NCBI GenBank assembly: GCA_964596645.1
Contig: CAZQVB010000003.1
Coordinates: forward strand, 1 to 64,000
Origin: CAVQEK01 sp964596645
GTDB taxonomy: Bacteria; Bacteroidota; Bacteroidia; Cytophagales; Cyclobacteriaceae
Reading direction: 5' to 3'
DNA length: 64,000 nt
Both the position numbers and the translations under genes were made by a program. The notes under the pieces are model-generated. The model was not told the DNA's origin and searched no databases. It saw only the letters and a program-made list of their open reading frames with translations. Positions 37,259 to 45,701 of this stretch are shown piece by piece. Every line of letters starts with the position of its first letter. The first letter of the stretch is position 1.

Positions 37259-37849
37259 ATGATTAGGATCAACAACAAGTCATTGCTCGTGGTAGCACTC
37301 ATGGCTGCAACTACATTTGCCTGCTCTGTGAAGCAGACAGAAGAAGGCGAACTGCCGGAAGTAGATATCGAAACGGAAGCCGGTAACATGCCTGAATACA
37401 ATGTGAACTGGGCCGATGTAAATGTAGGTACGAGAACCAAAACCATGAAAGTGCCTAAAGTGATGGTGGTAATGGAGGAGGAAGAAGTAGAAGTGCCTTA
37501 CCTCGATGTGGACATGCCCGATAGCGACGGCGACAAGGAAGAGCGAACCATAAGGGTAGAAGCCGAGGTGGCGGGCACCATGCAGGAGCTGGACATACAG
37601 GAAGTATATGCCAAAGACAATCGCCTGTACGTGATCTCAACCATGGAGTCTACCGGCGAGACCTTGGACGACAAGCGGGTGCGCGTATCTGATCAGATCG
37701 TGCTCAACGCTCCGGAAAATCTTACCGTACGCCACTACATTATTGGCGAAAAGCCGGAGGGGGATTTCAACAATAATTACCGCTTCATAGGGTCAAGGGA
37801 TGAAATTGCCACAGACCTGCAAGGCGGGCGTTCCATCTATTCCGACTAG
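37259..37849 (+). CDS. acidic hypothetical lipoprotein
   Basis: 196 residues. The leader (KSLLVVALMAATTFAC) ends in a lipobox cysteine at residue 22. The mature part is strongly acidic, with repeated V-x-V-P and E/D-rich segments (KVMVVMEEEEVEVPYLDVDMPDSDGD), and ends NYRFIGSRDEIATDLQGGRSIYSD. No family is recognised; the composition suggests an extended, perhaps cation-binding surface or periplasmic protein. It is monocistronic: a strong terminator follows 25 bases after the stop. Confidence 0.75.
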   Translation: MIRINNKSLLVVALMAATTFACSVKQTEEGELPEVDIETEAGNMPEYNVNWADVNVGTRTKTMKVPKVMVVMEEEEVEVPYLDVDMPDSDGDKEERTIRVEAEVAGTMQELDIQEVYAKDNRLYVISTMESTGETLDDKRVRVSDQIVLNAPENLTVRHYIIGEKPEGDFNNNYRFIGSRDEIATDLQGGRSIYSD

Positions 37850-38214
37850 TAAAAAAAACAAACTACCGCACCATGAAAGGTTTCCTGTAATTCGGGAAAC
37901 CTTTCTTGTTTTATGCCGAAAGCCTCTCGCATCGCTCCGCGCCAGTGATCTACACAAGCAGCTTGCCTTGGCTATAAATGAGCGTGCCAATTTTTGCTAA
38001 ACCTGCAGTCATAGGCCAAAAAGTGTTTTTTTCATAAAAAAAGGCGTTTTTCATTTCTTACCGTGGTACGTCTCAGAAGTAAGGTATGGGGACAATACAC
38101 TACGAATTCCACAGATATTCAAGTTACTTTTCGCCCTTATCGAGAATATTAAGTTAGCCCATCAATCCATCTGGTGGGACTTATTGTACAGGCAGGTTTA
38201 TCCGGGGCAGCATT
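37850..38214. other. intergenic region with terminator
   Basis: About 365 bases between the acidic lipoprotein and the histidine kinase. The 37875-37905 hairpin is the only clear signal. The remaining 300 bases presumably hold the kinase promoter, but no consensus pair is obvious. Confidence 0.5.
37875..37905 (+). terminator. strong intrinsic terminator
   Basis: GAAAGGTTTCC (37875-37885) pairs perfectly with GGAAACCTTTC (37895-37905) around a 9-nt loop, followed by TTGTTTTA. It is 25 bases past the acidic lipoprotein stop. Confidence 0.85.
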
Positions 38215-39996
38215 TTGAATTATAACAGCTACGCATTTGTATTTATTCTGGCAGGAGGGGCCACTCTTGCGCTGGCGGTTTTCTTATTCCGGAAATCGAA
38301 AAAGGTAACAAGGCATTTTGCTGTTGTACAATTGTGCATAGCCATATGGTCCATAGCCTACGGCCTAGAACTGATGCAGACGCAACTGGCCGGTATGCTT
38401 TTCTGGATCAACATCGAATATCTGGGCATAGCGCTGCTGCCGGCTTTCTGGCTGATCTTTATCTTTGAATATACCGGCAATGCGCACTGGATAAGCGGTC
38501 GAACACTGTTGGCACTTTTTGCATTGCCCGTTGCCCGCTTGCTTCTCGTATGGACCAACGCCCATCATCATTGGCATTACGCCACTGCCTCGGTATACAG
38601 GTCGGGCGAACTGTCGCTGCTTGCCATAGCACCTGGTGTGGCATACCAACTTTTCACCGCCCTGTTCTATATCATGCTGGGTTGGGGAGTATATCTAGTC
38701 ATGTTGTATTCCACCAAGACGGACAAAATGTACCGCCGCCAAAACCTTTTGATACTGCTTGGTGCTTTGATCCCCTGGATATTCAACATCGTCTATTTAT
38801 CGGGCGGCCGTCCGCTAGGGCACATCGACCTCACGCCAATAGGGTTTGCCCTTACGGCCGTCATCATTACGGTGGCCCTGACCAGGTACAAGCTCTTTGA
38901 ACTAACACCGGTAGCCCGCGAAAAGGCAGTAGATATGATGCATGAAGGGCTGGTAATATTAGATCATCAACATCGCATACTTGATCTCAATCCTGCATTC
39001 ATCCAGATTCTCAACGTGGCCCGTAAGGAGCTGATCGGCCAGAATTTTTTTAAATATTGGCCAGAGCCTGCCATCATGCAGGCTATTGAATGCGGCTCTA
39101 CAGGCCGCATACTGTTGAAGAAAAAGACCGCGAATGGTCAGAAATATTTTGAGGTTTCTTTCAATTCATTCGCCCTGGGCCTGTCTGGTGTGCAGGGTAT
39201 GATGCTGCTCTTCTGGGATGTGACGCAACAACAAATGGCTACAGAAAAGCTCAACAGCCAGACGCGTAAAATGGAAGAGCTGAATGATATGAAAGATAAG
39301 TTGCTGTCCATTATATCGCACGATCTGAGGGGGCCGTTGGCCAGCCTGAAGCAACTGCTCGACATGATTGCTCAGAATATGATCACCGAGCAGGAATTTT
39401 ATGGCCTTCTGCCCAAGCTCACCCGCAACTTTCAATACACCACCGATCTGCTCGACAACCTGCTCTATTGGTCTAAAAACCAGATGCACGGATTGAAGAT
39501 AGAGCCGGAAAGATTTGACCCGGCGGAAATTGTGCGCAAGAATATAGACCTGCTCGATATGGCCGCTGCCGGCAAAAAAGTAATCATGCGAATGGAGCTT
39601 CAAACCCAGGCCTGCGTGTATGCCGATCGTTCCATGACCGACCTTGTGGTGCGCAATGTGCTTTCCAACGCCATCAAATTCAGCTACAGAGGTGGCAATA
39701 TCGTGTGCACCACACGTGCAAAGAATGATATGCTTCAAATCTCCATAGCCGATACCGGCATCGGTATACCGGCGGAAAAAATAGATACGCTTTTCTCACC
39801 CGACAAGCCGGCCAGCCCGGGCACACAAAACGAAAAAGGCGTGGGCCTTGGCCTTTGCCTCTGCAAGGATTTTGTGGAAAAAAACGGTGGCTACATAGAA
39901 GTGGAAAGTGAATTTGGCCTCGGCAGCACCTTCACCATCAACCTGCAACTGGCCGACCAACATGCTGTGCTGGAACGGGAGATGGCCGATGTGTAG
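38215..39996 (+). CDS. sensor histidine kinase, 7TM-PAS-HisKA-HATPase
   Basis: 593 residues from a TTG start; no ATG occurs before the first helix. Residues 1-225 contain seven membrane helices of the histidine-kinase N-terminal 7TM type. A PAS domain covers about 235-340 (MHEGLVILDHQHRILDLNPAF). HisKA has the phospho-acceptor H369 in SIISHDLRGPL. The ATPase domain shows the N box (NVLSNAIKFS), G1 (IADTGIGIP) and G2 (KGVGLGLCLCKDFVEKNGG). No response regulator gene is adjacent, so it is an orphan kinase sensing a membrane or small-molecule signal that cannot be named. Confidence 0.92.
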   Translation: MNYNSYAFVFILAGGATLALAVFLFRKSKKVTRHFAVVQLCIAIWSIAYGLELMQTQLAGMLFWINIEYLGIALLPAFWLIFIFEYTGNAHWISGRTLLALFALPVARLLLVWTNAHHHWHYATASVYRSGELSLLAIAPGVAYQLFTALFYIMLGWGVYLVMLYSTKTDKMYRRQNLLILLGALIPWIFNIVYLSGGRPLGHIDLTPIGFALTAVIITVALTRYKLFELTPVAREKAVDMMHEGLVILDHQHRILDLNPAFIQILNVARKELIGQNFFKYWPEPAIMQAIECGSTGRILLKKKTANGQKYFEVSFNSFALGLSGVQGMMLLFWDVTQQQMATEKLNSQTRKMEELNDMKDKLLSIISHDLRGPLASLKQLLDMIAQNMITEQEFYGLLPKLTRNFQYTTDLLDNLLYWSKNQMHGLKIEPERFDPAEIVRKNIDLLDMAAAGKKVIMRMELQTQACVYADRSMTDLVVRNVLSNAIKFSYRGGNIVCTTRAKNDMLQISIADTGIGIPAEKIDTLFSPDKPASPGTQNEKGVGLGLCLCKDFVEKNGGYIEVESEFGLGSTFTINLQLADQHAVLEREMADV

Positions 39997-40091
39997 GTGA
40001 TTTTTTTGCTGATGCATACGAAAGAATGAACAGGCCTGAAACGATCGACGGCTCTGCCCGGAATATGCTTTATCACTAGAAATTTTCGGTA

Positions 40092-40122
40092 TTGTTATTC
40101 TAAAATCCATCTCACATTTTTG
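40092..40122 (+). promoter_or_regulatory. probable promoter of the DsbA/FrnE-like gene
   Basis: TTG (40092-40094), a 20-base spacer, and CATTTTTG (40115-40122). One mismatch from the Bacteroidota -7 consensus TAnnTTTG. It lies 22 bases before the ATG at 40145. Confidence 0.45.
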
Positions 40123-40144
40123 CCTCTTCTTTTGTTGGTAGTGC

Positions 40145-40774
40145 ATGAAAAAATCAAAGATCATTTACATATACGATGCGCTGTGCGGCTGGTGCTATGG
40201 CTTCAGCCCAGTGATGCTCCGTTTTTTTGAAGAACACAATGATTTGTATGAATTTGAAGTACTCAGCGGTGGCATGGTGCGGGGTGCGCGATCAGGAGCC
40301 ATTGGTGTAGTGGCGCCATACATCAAACAAGCCTATAAAGATGTGGAAAACAGGACGGGCGTAAAGTTTGGACAGGACTTCCTGAATGTACTGGAAGAAG
40401 GCTCTATGGTGTTCAGCTCTGATAAGCCTGCCCGGGCCATGACGGCCTTTAAGAAATGGCAACCTGAAAAAGCCATTTTATTTGCCCACGACATACAGCA
40501 CGCCATCTATTTTGACGGCAAGGCTCCGAACAGCGATGGCACATACGAGCAGCTATTGGATAATTATGAACTAGACGCCAGTTCTTTTTTACAGGAAATG
40601 AACAGCGCTCATAATGAACAGCAAACGCTAAAGGAGTTTGAGCAGGTGGCCCAATTTGGCGTGAGCGGCTTCCCTACGGTGCTGCTCTTACATGCCGGTA
40701 AGTATCACCTGCTGGCCCATGGATATGCGGACTATGCACAGCTACAAGGTCAGGTAGAAAAAATCTCTGAGTAA
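40145..40774 (+). CDS. DsbA family protein, FrnE-like
   Basis: 209 residues without a signal peptide, so cytoplasmic. The thioredoxin-fold active site is C-G-W-C in YDALCGWCYGFSP, and the cis-proline loop is GVSGFPTVLLL. The helical insert between them (PYIKQAYKDVENRTGVKFG) matches FrnE/2-hydroxychromene-isomerase-like DsbA proteins. It is likely a dithiol oxidoreductase or isomerase; FrnE-type proteins are linked to oxidative stress and to polyketide biosynthesis in other bacteria, but no such context exists here. Confidence 0.88.
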   Translation: MKKSKIIYIYDALCGWCYGFSPVMLRFFEEHNDLYEFEVLSGGMVRGARSGAIGVVAPYIKQAYKDVENRTGVKFGQDFLNVLEEGSMVFSSDKPARAMTAFKKWQPEKAILFAHDIQHAIYFDGKAPNSDGTYEQLLDNYELDASSFLQEMNSAHNEQQTLKEFEQVAQFGVSGFPTVLLLHAGKYHLLAHGYADYAQLQGQVEKISE

Positions 40775-40834
40775 CATCTGAAAGTGGATGACGCGCCTTA
40801 TGGAATAGCAGGAATAGCAGGAGGTAAGCGGATA

Positions 40835-40866
40835 TTGTACTATACTGAGATTTATAAGTACTTTTG
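40835..40866 (+). promoter_or_regulatory. Bacteroidota-type promoter
   Basis: TTG at 40835-40837, a 21-base spacer, and TACTTTTG at 40859-40866: a full match to the -33 TTG / -7 TAnnTTTG consensus. The ATG of the next gene is at 40884. Confidence 0.7.
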
Positions 40867-40883
40867 GCAGATAATTATTATCT

Positions 40884-41162
40884 ATGTCAGGAAAAAAATC
40901 CTTGAAAGTTTTAGAGCGTGCTTTTAGGGCATTTGCCAAAAAGCACTTCAAGCCTGCTCAGGCAATACACGACATCAGCCAAACACGCACCTACATCGCT
41001 GAGCTGCACCGCATCATTCACCACTTCGAAGAAAAGTATCAGGAAGTGCCCGACAGCATAAGGCTACTTTTTCATGCGTACAATACGCGCCAGGAGCAAA
41101 TGCTGTTCGATGCGTTCAAAAAGCAATACACGACCAGGAACGACGAGGGAAAACCTGTATAA
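40884..41162 (+). CDS. small basic hypothetical protein
   Basis: 92 residues, charged and helical (KSLKVLERAFRAFAKKHFK, then a coiled segment to RLLFHAYNTRQEQMLFDAFKKQY). No signal peptide, membrane helix or recognised family. It has its own consensus promoter 18 bases upstream, which supports expression. The stop is 15 bases from the convergent DUF2452 gene. Confidence 0.65.
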   Translation: MSGKKSLKVLERAFRAFAKKHFKPAQAIHDISQTRTYIAELHRIIHHFEEKYQEVPDSIRLLFHAYNTRQEQMLFDAFKKQYTTRNDEGKPV

Positions 41163-41176
41163 GAGGGAGCCAGCAG

Positions 41177-41629
41177 CTAAGTAAGCACTTCCCAGGTGTG
41201 GTCGGAAAGCAATTTCACATTAGCTTCAAAACCAGCATAAGGACTGCTCCTGCCCCATTCGTCGGGTGCTATCATGGAGAGTACATCCTGACCGTCTTGC
41301 CTGCTGTAGAGGTAGTATATATGCCCGATCAGCGGCTCGAAGCCCATCTGGGCGCGGTATATTTTTTCAGAAATCTCCACCCGCTTCTGTATGGCACCTG
41401 CTTGCATGGCCAGCGTCTGCATCTGCTCATAGAGTTGTCTCAACTGTCGCTCGGTCTGCTCCTGCATGGCAGCTACCGCCCGGCCTTTTATTTTACCCTT
41501 ATCCTCAGGCTTCACAAGCGCTCCGCCCACTGTGTGTGCATAGGGCAGAAGCCCGGGGTTTTCGGAGGTCTGATCTTTCAGCCTATCAAAATCGATGCTG
41601 TTGAGGTCAATTTTATTGTTGTTTTTCAA
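41177..41629 (-). CDS. DUF2452 family protein
   Basis: 150 residues from a TTG start; there is no earlier ATG and the next methionine is inside the conserved domain. LPYAHTVGGALVKPEDKGKIKGRA, a central coiled segment (LRQLYEQMQTLAMQAGAIQKRVEIS) and GFEPLIGHIYYLYSR ... MIAPDEWG match DUF2452, a family of unknown function common in Bacteroidota. Cytoplasmic. It starts 4 bases after the stop of the 54-residue membrane protein, so it is probably in the OmpA-gene operon. Confidence 0.85.
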   Translation of the reverse strand: MKNNNKIDLNSIDFDRLKDQTSENPGLLPYAHTVGGALVKPEDKGKIKGRAVAAMQEQTERQLRQLYEQMQTLAMQAGAIQKRVEISEKIYRAQMGFEPLIGHIYYLYSRQDGQDVLSMIAPDEWGRSSPYAGFEANVKLLSDHTWEVLT

Positions 41630-41633
41630 GAGC

Positions 41634-41798
41634 TCAGTCGGGGTTTGAAAGTGAATCTGACGTGTGGGTGGAGTCTGCCTCTACGTTACTTTTCATCCAG
41701 GGGAAGGTGGTGCGGCTGGCCATATCAATGGCAACGATGGCCATCAGTATAAAAAACACCACACTGGCACCCAGAAATATTTTTTTTGATCGCTTCAC
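41634..41798 (-). CDS. 54-residue single-pass membrane protein
   Basis: GTG at 41798 opens a 55-codon frame: basic N-terminus KRSKK, one hydrophobic helix (about residues 8-24, IFLGASVVFFILMAIVAI), then a polar acidic tail ending SDSLSNPD. Positive-inside charge and a position 14 bases after the ompA-type gene and 4 bases before DUF2452 make it a credible gene in a three-gene operon. No family recognised. The topology predicts a short cytoplasmic N-terminus and a periplasmic tail. Confidence 0.7.
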   Translation of the reverse strand: MKRSKKIFLGASVVFFILMAIVAIDMASRTTFPWMKSNVEADSTHTSDSLSNPD

Positions 41799-41811
41799 GT
41801 GCTGCGGCAGG

Positions 41812-43383
41812 TTATTCTTTGGTAATCACTATTTCAACCCTTCTGTTCAGCTTTCTTGTTTGCTCGCCGGCATTGCTGGCCACCGGGCGGGTGCCGCCGT
41901 AGCCTTTTCCTTCTATCCTGGCTTCTTCAATACCCTTTTCTACCAGATATTTTTTCACTTCCTCCACCCTGTCGCGGCTTAGCCTCAGGTTTAGCCTCGA
42001 GCTGCCCTGATTGTCGGTATGGCCGGCAAGCTCTATTTCTATAGTAGGATTTTCTGATAGCACCTCCGAAAGACGGTCGAGCTCGGCAAACGAGCTGTCG
42101 ATCAGACTGGCCGTGCCTCGCTCGAAGTATACCTTGTTCAACCGAAACAGCGATCCCACGACCAGCGGTGTAAGGTCGAAGGTGTAGCTGGTCACTGGCT
42201 CACTGAGCTGCACCGATTCCTCTGCGCTCATATATCCCGGTGCCTTCACGGCTACCTCCACCGTGCTGAGATCGGCCGGCAGACTGGAGTTGAAGCTTCC
42301 ATCTTGAGGGTCTGCATTTAAGTTGTCGAAAGCGCCGGGAGTGCGTACCTGCACGGCTGCGGGTACCGGCTCACCTGTGTTGGCATTGCGCACTTTGCCC
42401 TGCAGCACCTTGGGCTGGTCGGCGGGTGCAGGCTCCGGCTCTTCAGTGAGGGCAGTGTAGTCGGCAGCCACAAGGGCCGAATCTGGCCGGGCTTCCACAC
42501 TGATGTCAATGGCTTTGATGTCGCCATAGCCGTCGCTGTTTTGGGTAGTTACGTAGTAGGCTATTTCGTTGGTGTAGTCAATGAAATAGTAATAATCCAC
42601 ACCATTGGAGTTGATGTCGCCCAGATTCTTCGGCTTCGACCAGTTTTTCCAGGTGTCGTCTTGCCGGGTAGAGACATATAAATCGCGACCGCCCTTGCCG
42701 CCATGGCCGTTGCTGGAGAAGTAGAGCGTTTTGCCATCGGCCGCCAGGTAGGGCGTCATTTCCTGATCGGACGTGTTGATGTCTGAACCCAGGTTGATGG
42801 GTTGCCCCCAGTGGCCATTGTTGTAGAAACTCACGTAAATATCTTCTGCGCCGCGAGAGGCATAGGCTTGCAGTGAAAGCAACATGACACGGCCATCGGC
42901 AGAGATGGAGCCGCTCTGATGTGAAGAGCTGTTCACAAAATAATCGAGCGTGGCCTTCTTCGGTGCCGACCAGGTGCCGGCACTGCGTTGTGCATAGGCT
43001 ATACCCTGGTTGCTCACCAGCCCCCCGGGGTGCCTGTACTCCTGATTGAGGAACATGAGGTTGCCATCGGGTGAAAACCCCAGCATACTATTTTTCAACG
43101 CATCGTTGAGCGCACCACTGAGGGGCACAGGTGCCGACCACCTGCCTGATTCGTTGAGCACGCTTTTCCAGATGTCGCCTTTGTCCTTTCCGCCGCCAGC
43201 ATTCAGGCTGTCGTTGGCGCGGGTAAAATAGAGCGTCTGGCCATCTGGATGCAGCACAGGATTTTGCTCATCGTGTGCAGAATTGAGGGCTGCTGTAAGC
43301 AGGTTAAGATCAGTTTTGTCGACAGACTGGGACCAAAGCGAAAAAGAAAACAGAAGGAAAAGTATGGTGTGAAAAATCTTCAT
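41812..43383 (-). CDS. OmpA family protein with PD40 propeller repeats
   Basis: 523 residues. Signal peptide (residues 1-19, ending LWSQ). PD40/WD40-like repeats follow (NPVLHPDGQTLYFTRAN, SISADGRVMLLS, TPYLAADGKTLYFSSNGHGGKGGRDLY). Next is a carboxypeptidase-regulatory-like beta-sandwich (about 320-400), then the OmpA peptidoglycan-binding domain (VLSENPTIEIELAGHTDNQGS, NLRLSRDRVEEVKKYLVEKGI, NRRVEIVI). It resembles the peptidoglycan-anchored OmpA/PD40 proteins of Bacteroidota, including PorE-type T9SS components, but that specific role is inference. Its own promoter is visible at 43410-43439. Confidence 0.9.
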   Translation of the reverse strand: MKIFHTILFLLFSFSLWSQSVDKTDLNLLTAALNSAHDEQNPVLHPDGQTLYFTRANDSLNAGGGKDKGDIWKSVLNESGRWSAPVPLSGALNDALKNSMLGFSPDGNLMFLNQEYRHPGGLVSNQGIAYAQRSAGTWSAPKKATLDYFVNSSSHQSGSISADGRVMLLSLQAYASRGAEDIYVSFYNNGHWGQPINLGSDINTSDQEMTPYLAADGKTLYFSSNGHGGKGGRDLYVSTRQDDTWKNWSKPKNLGDINSNGVDYYYFIDYTNEIAYYVTTQNSDGYGDIKAIDISVEARPDSALVAADYTALTEEPEPAPADQPKVLQGKVRNANTGEPVPAAVQVRTPGAFDNLNADPQDGSFNSSLPADLSTVEVAVKAPGYMSAEESVQLSEPVTSYTFDLTPLVVGSLFRLNKVYFERGTASLIDSSFAELDRLSEVLSENPTIEIELAGHTDNQGSSRLNLRLSRDRVEEVKKYLVEKGIEEARIEGKGYGGTRPVASNAGEQTRKLNRRVEIVITKE

Positions 43384-43409
43384 TGGACTTGGAGTTGCGA
43401 TTTACTGTG

Positions 43410-43439
43410 CAAAATTATAACGAAGCCAACAGCAAACAA
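43410..43439 (-). promoter_or_regulatory. promoter of the OmpA/PD40 gene
   Basis: On the minus strand, TTG, a 19-base spacer, then TAATTTTG (forward positions 43437-43439 and 43410-43417). It matches the Bacteroidota consensus exactly and lies 26 bases upstream of the ATG at 43383. Confidence 0.7.
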
Positions 43440-43533
43440 TTCTTATAAGAACATTGGCACGACTAAAAAATTTGGTGCCTATGCCGCTGAAAGAACCATT
43501 GTCGCTGCGCCGCCTCGTTGGCTACTCCAGAGC

Positions 43534-44373
43534 TCAGCGCAGCTTCACGATCATAAATGGGTAATCGGCCACTTGTGGCAGACTCACATTGAGGCTGTCT
43601 TTGAATATTTTTTGAAAATAAGATCTTTTCTTGTCGAGCAGTATCAGCAGATCGGAATCGCTCTCTTTCATGTAGTGATGGATGCCTTCGGTGGCATGGT
43701 GAAAAACCACCCGTTCAAAAGAGAGTCTGTCGTAATGCACAAAATTTTTCATTTCCTCGATATACGACTCATGCACGGCCTGCTCCAGTATGTTGTCGCT
43801 GTGCGAAATGTGCAAAACACGCACTTCAGCATTGGCCACCACTGCCAGCGCCACTATTTGCTGCATGGCTATTTTATCTTCCTCCAAATAGTCGGTAGCA
43901 TACACTATGCGGTTGATGCCATGGAAGGTAGCCCCATCAGGAATACTCAGAATAGTGCAATTAATCCTTTCGATCACTTTCACCGACATACTGCCCACAT
44001 AGCGATCGGACAGGTTGGACGCGCCCGTGGTGCCTTGCACGATGAGGTCGAAATGCTCATTTTCCAACAGGCCGGCTACCACGTCTACCACCCGGCCGGC
44101 CATCACTTTTGCCCCACAATGCACGAGTGCGCCGGGTCGGCAATCGGCCGCTATGCGGCTTGCCACTTCATTGAGCTTTGTACGCGCTGCTTCCAGCCGT
44201 TCCTGAAACTGCGTCTGATAATCCTCCGCGTCCAGCACTTCGTTGTATTGCTTATCGGTGAAAACATTCAGCAGCGTGAGCTTGCTATGGTTTTGAACAC
44301 CAATGGCCACAGCGAAATCTAACGCATTGAGGGAGCTGTGAGAAAAGTCGATGAGGCAAAGAATTCTGTTCAT
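43534..44373 (-). CDS. universal stress protein, tandem UspA domains
   Basis: 279 residues from ATG 44373 (MNRILCLIDFSHSS); the 22-codon extension upstream runs through a palindromic repeat and is rejected. Two Usp domains: residues about 1-145, with an ATP-binding-like GTTGASNLSDRYVGSMSVKVIE loop, and 146-279, with a degenerate loop (LLILLDKKRSYFQ). Such two-domain proteins are cytoplasmic stress or nucleotide-binding proteins. A GC palindrome (44389-44403) lies 15 bases before the start codon, a placement repeated before the transposase gene. Confidence 0.88.
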   Translation of the reverse strand: MNRILCLIDFSHSSLNALDFAVAIGVQNHSKLTLLNVFTDKQYNEVLDAEDYQTQFQERLEAARTKLNEVASRIAADCRPGALVHCGAKVMAGRVVDVVAGLLENEHFDLIVQGTTGASNLSDRYVGSMSVKVIERINCTILSIPDGATFHGINRIVYATDYLEEDKIAMQQIVALAVVANAEVRVLHISHSDNILEQAVHESYIEEMKNFVHYDRLSFERVVFHHATEGIHHYMKESDSDLLILLDKKRSYFQKIFKDSLNVSLPQVADYPFMIVKLR

Positions 44374-44388
44374 ATCATCAGTGTGTTT

Positions 44389-44842
44389 CACCCCGATGGG
44401 GCTGAGTTTTTCTTTGTTACAAACTTTGTTTCGCCCCAATGGGGCTTGGTTTATTTTTCGATGACAAGTTACAAAGGTTTGGCTCCTACGGAGCTGTCTT
44501 GTTTCGTTTGGTGTTATCAGTTTCGCCCCGGTGGGACTTGGTTTATTCTGCGATGGTTTTTACAAAGGTTTGGCTCCTACGGAGCTGTCTTGTTCGTTTG
44601 GTGTTATCAGTTCCGCCCGTATGGGGCTTGGTTTGTATTTCGCTATAAACTTTGTTTCGCCCCGATGGGGCTTGGTCTATTTTGCGATGGTTTTTACAAA
44701 GGTTTGGCTCCTACGGAGCTTTACAAAGGTGTTGCTCCTACGGAGCTGCTGGCAGTAAATTTTTACCTACAACCACGAGCTCCGTAGGTGCGATAAATTG
44801 AAAAACTCCGTAGGAGTTAAACCTTTGTAGCTCCATAGGAGC
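44389..44842. repeat. left REP-like palindrome array
   Basis: Two families of short imperfect or perfect palindromes. Type A (GCCCC-GAT-GGGGC, usually followed by TTGG): 44389-44403, 44431-44448, 44522-44540, 44611-44630, 44656-44675. Type B (GCTCC-TAC-GGAGC, often preceded by ACAAAGGTTTG): 44482-44494, 44573-44585, 44707-44719, 44734-44746. Type B in inverted orientation: 44779-44791, 44804-44818, 44830-44842. Types A and B alternate, then inverted B copies follow up to 6 bases from the transposase stop. This is the layout of REP/BIME elements beside a RAYT gene. Confidence 0.88.
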
Positions 44843-44848
44843 GAAACA

Positions 44849-45310
44849 TTATCTTATCCAATCAAATAAATATCGATTATCGTGTTCCACGTTGAATTTT
44901 TTGAGAAAATCAATGTATTCCTCTTTGAATGTCTTTTTGCGATGATGTCTAGGTTGATTCAAAATGTAATTGACCACCACATCCAATTGCCTTTTAGAAT
45001 AGCTAAAAGCACCGTAGCCTTCCTGCCAATTGAATTTTGATCTTGTATAATTGTTTTCATTGAGCCATTTGGCAGAGCTAGCCTTTACGTCCCTTACCAA
45101 ATCCGAAATGGATTGACCGGGATGCAAGCCAACCAATATGTGGCAATGGTCGGGCATGCAGTAAATCGCCAGCAACTTGTGTTTGTTGTTTTGGATAATC
45201 CCGGCTAAATATTTTTCAAGCGACTCCCGAATATCTTCATGTATCTGAGCTTCACGGTGTTTTACCGCAAATACCAATTGAATCAATAATTGTGTGTATG
45301 TGTTGGCCAT
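44849..45310 (-). CDS. IS200/IS605-like Y1 transposase, RAYT-type
   Basis: 153 residues, full length for the Y1 family. The HUH metal motif is H-C-H in YCMPDHCHILVGL. The catalytic tyrosine is best placed in FSYSKRQLDVVVNYILNQ, with the C-terminal helix continuing HHRKKTFKEEYIDFL. Y1 enzymes nick and join single-stranded DNA at hairpins. No tnpB/IscB partner is present, and dozens of small palindromes flank the gene instead of one left and one right end. That favours a REP-associated (domesticated) tyrosine transposase over a plain IS200 insertion. A type-A palindrome (45324-45336) sits 13 bases before the ATG, which could allow the protein to bind its own leader. Confidence 0.9.
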   Translation of the reverse strand: MANTYTQLLIQLVFAVKHREAQIHEDIRESLEKYLAGIIQNNKHKLLAIYCMPDHCHILVGLHPGQSISDLVRDVKASSAKWLNENNYTRSKFNWQEGYGAFSYSKRQLDVVVNYILNQPRHHRKKTFKEEYIDFLKKFNVEHDNRYLFDWIR

Positions 45311-45360
45311 ACTTTCTTGTTTCGCCCCGATGGGGCTTGGGTTGAATTTCGTTTATCTAT

Positions 45361-45616
45361 CTACATAGGTGCGGCTCCTACGGAGCTGTTTGCTGTCAAA
45401 AATATGTGCCTACCATCACGTGCTATGTAGGCCTTATAAATTTGTAGAAAAAATCCAAAAAACGTTAGCTCCGTAGGAGTTAAACCTTTGTAGCACCATA
45501 GGTGCGAGGTTGCATTCTAGCTCCGTAGGAGCGAAACCTTTGTAGCACCATAGGTGCGATGTTGCATTTTAGCTCCGTAGGAGCGAAACATTGATATTCC
45601 CAATGTTTTACCGCAA
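45361..45616 (+). repeat. macro-repeat copy 1
   Basis: 256 bases nearly identical to 45702-45906. It contains one extra copy of a 52-base tandem unit made of an inverted B palindrome plus a C palindrome (45520-45571). The spacer CTGTCAAAAATATGTGCCTA and GTGCTATGTAGGCC are shared by both copies. Confidence 0.85.
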
Positions 45617-45656
45617 ATACCAAATGAATCAATCATTGGGTTTGGTGTTGGCTATA
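45604..45656 (-). pseudogene. duplicated 5' end of the transposase gene (fragment)
   Basis: This segment reads like the first ~53 bases of the transposase gene (45258-45310), with scattered substitutions and a slightly altered middle. It begins TGTTTTACCGCAAATACCAA and ends in GTTGGC-TAT, and it is followed by a type-A palindrome exactly as the real gene start is. It cannot encode a protein. Confidence 0.75.
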
Positions 45657-45701
45657 TAATGTTTCGCCCCGATGGGGCTTGGTTTATCTCTCATTAATCT
45701 T

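Noticed and set aside
44849..45310. Ordinary IS200 insertion
   Set aside because: Considered, but an ordinary copy would have one left and one right end; here there are many palindromes on both sides plus duplicated gene fragments. Not fully excluded.
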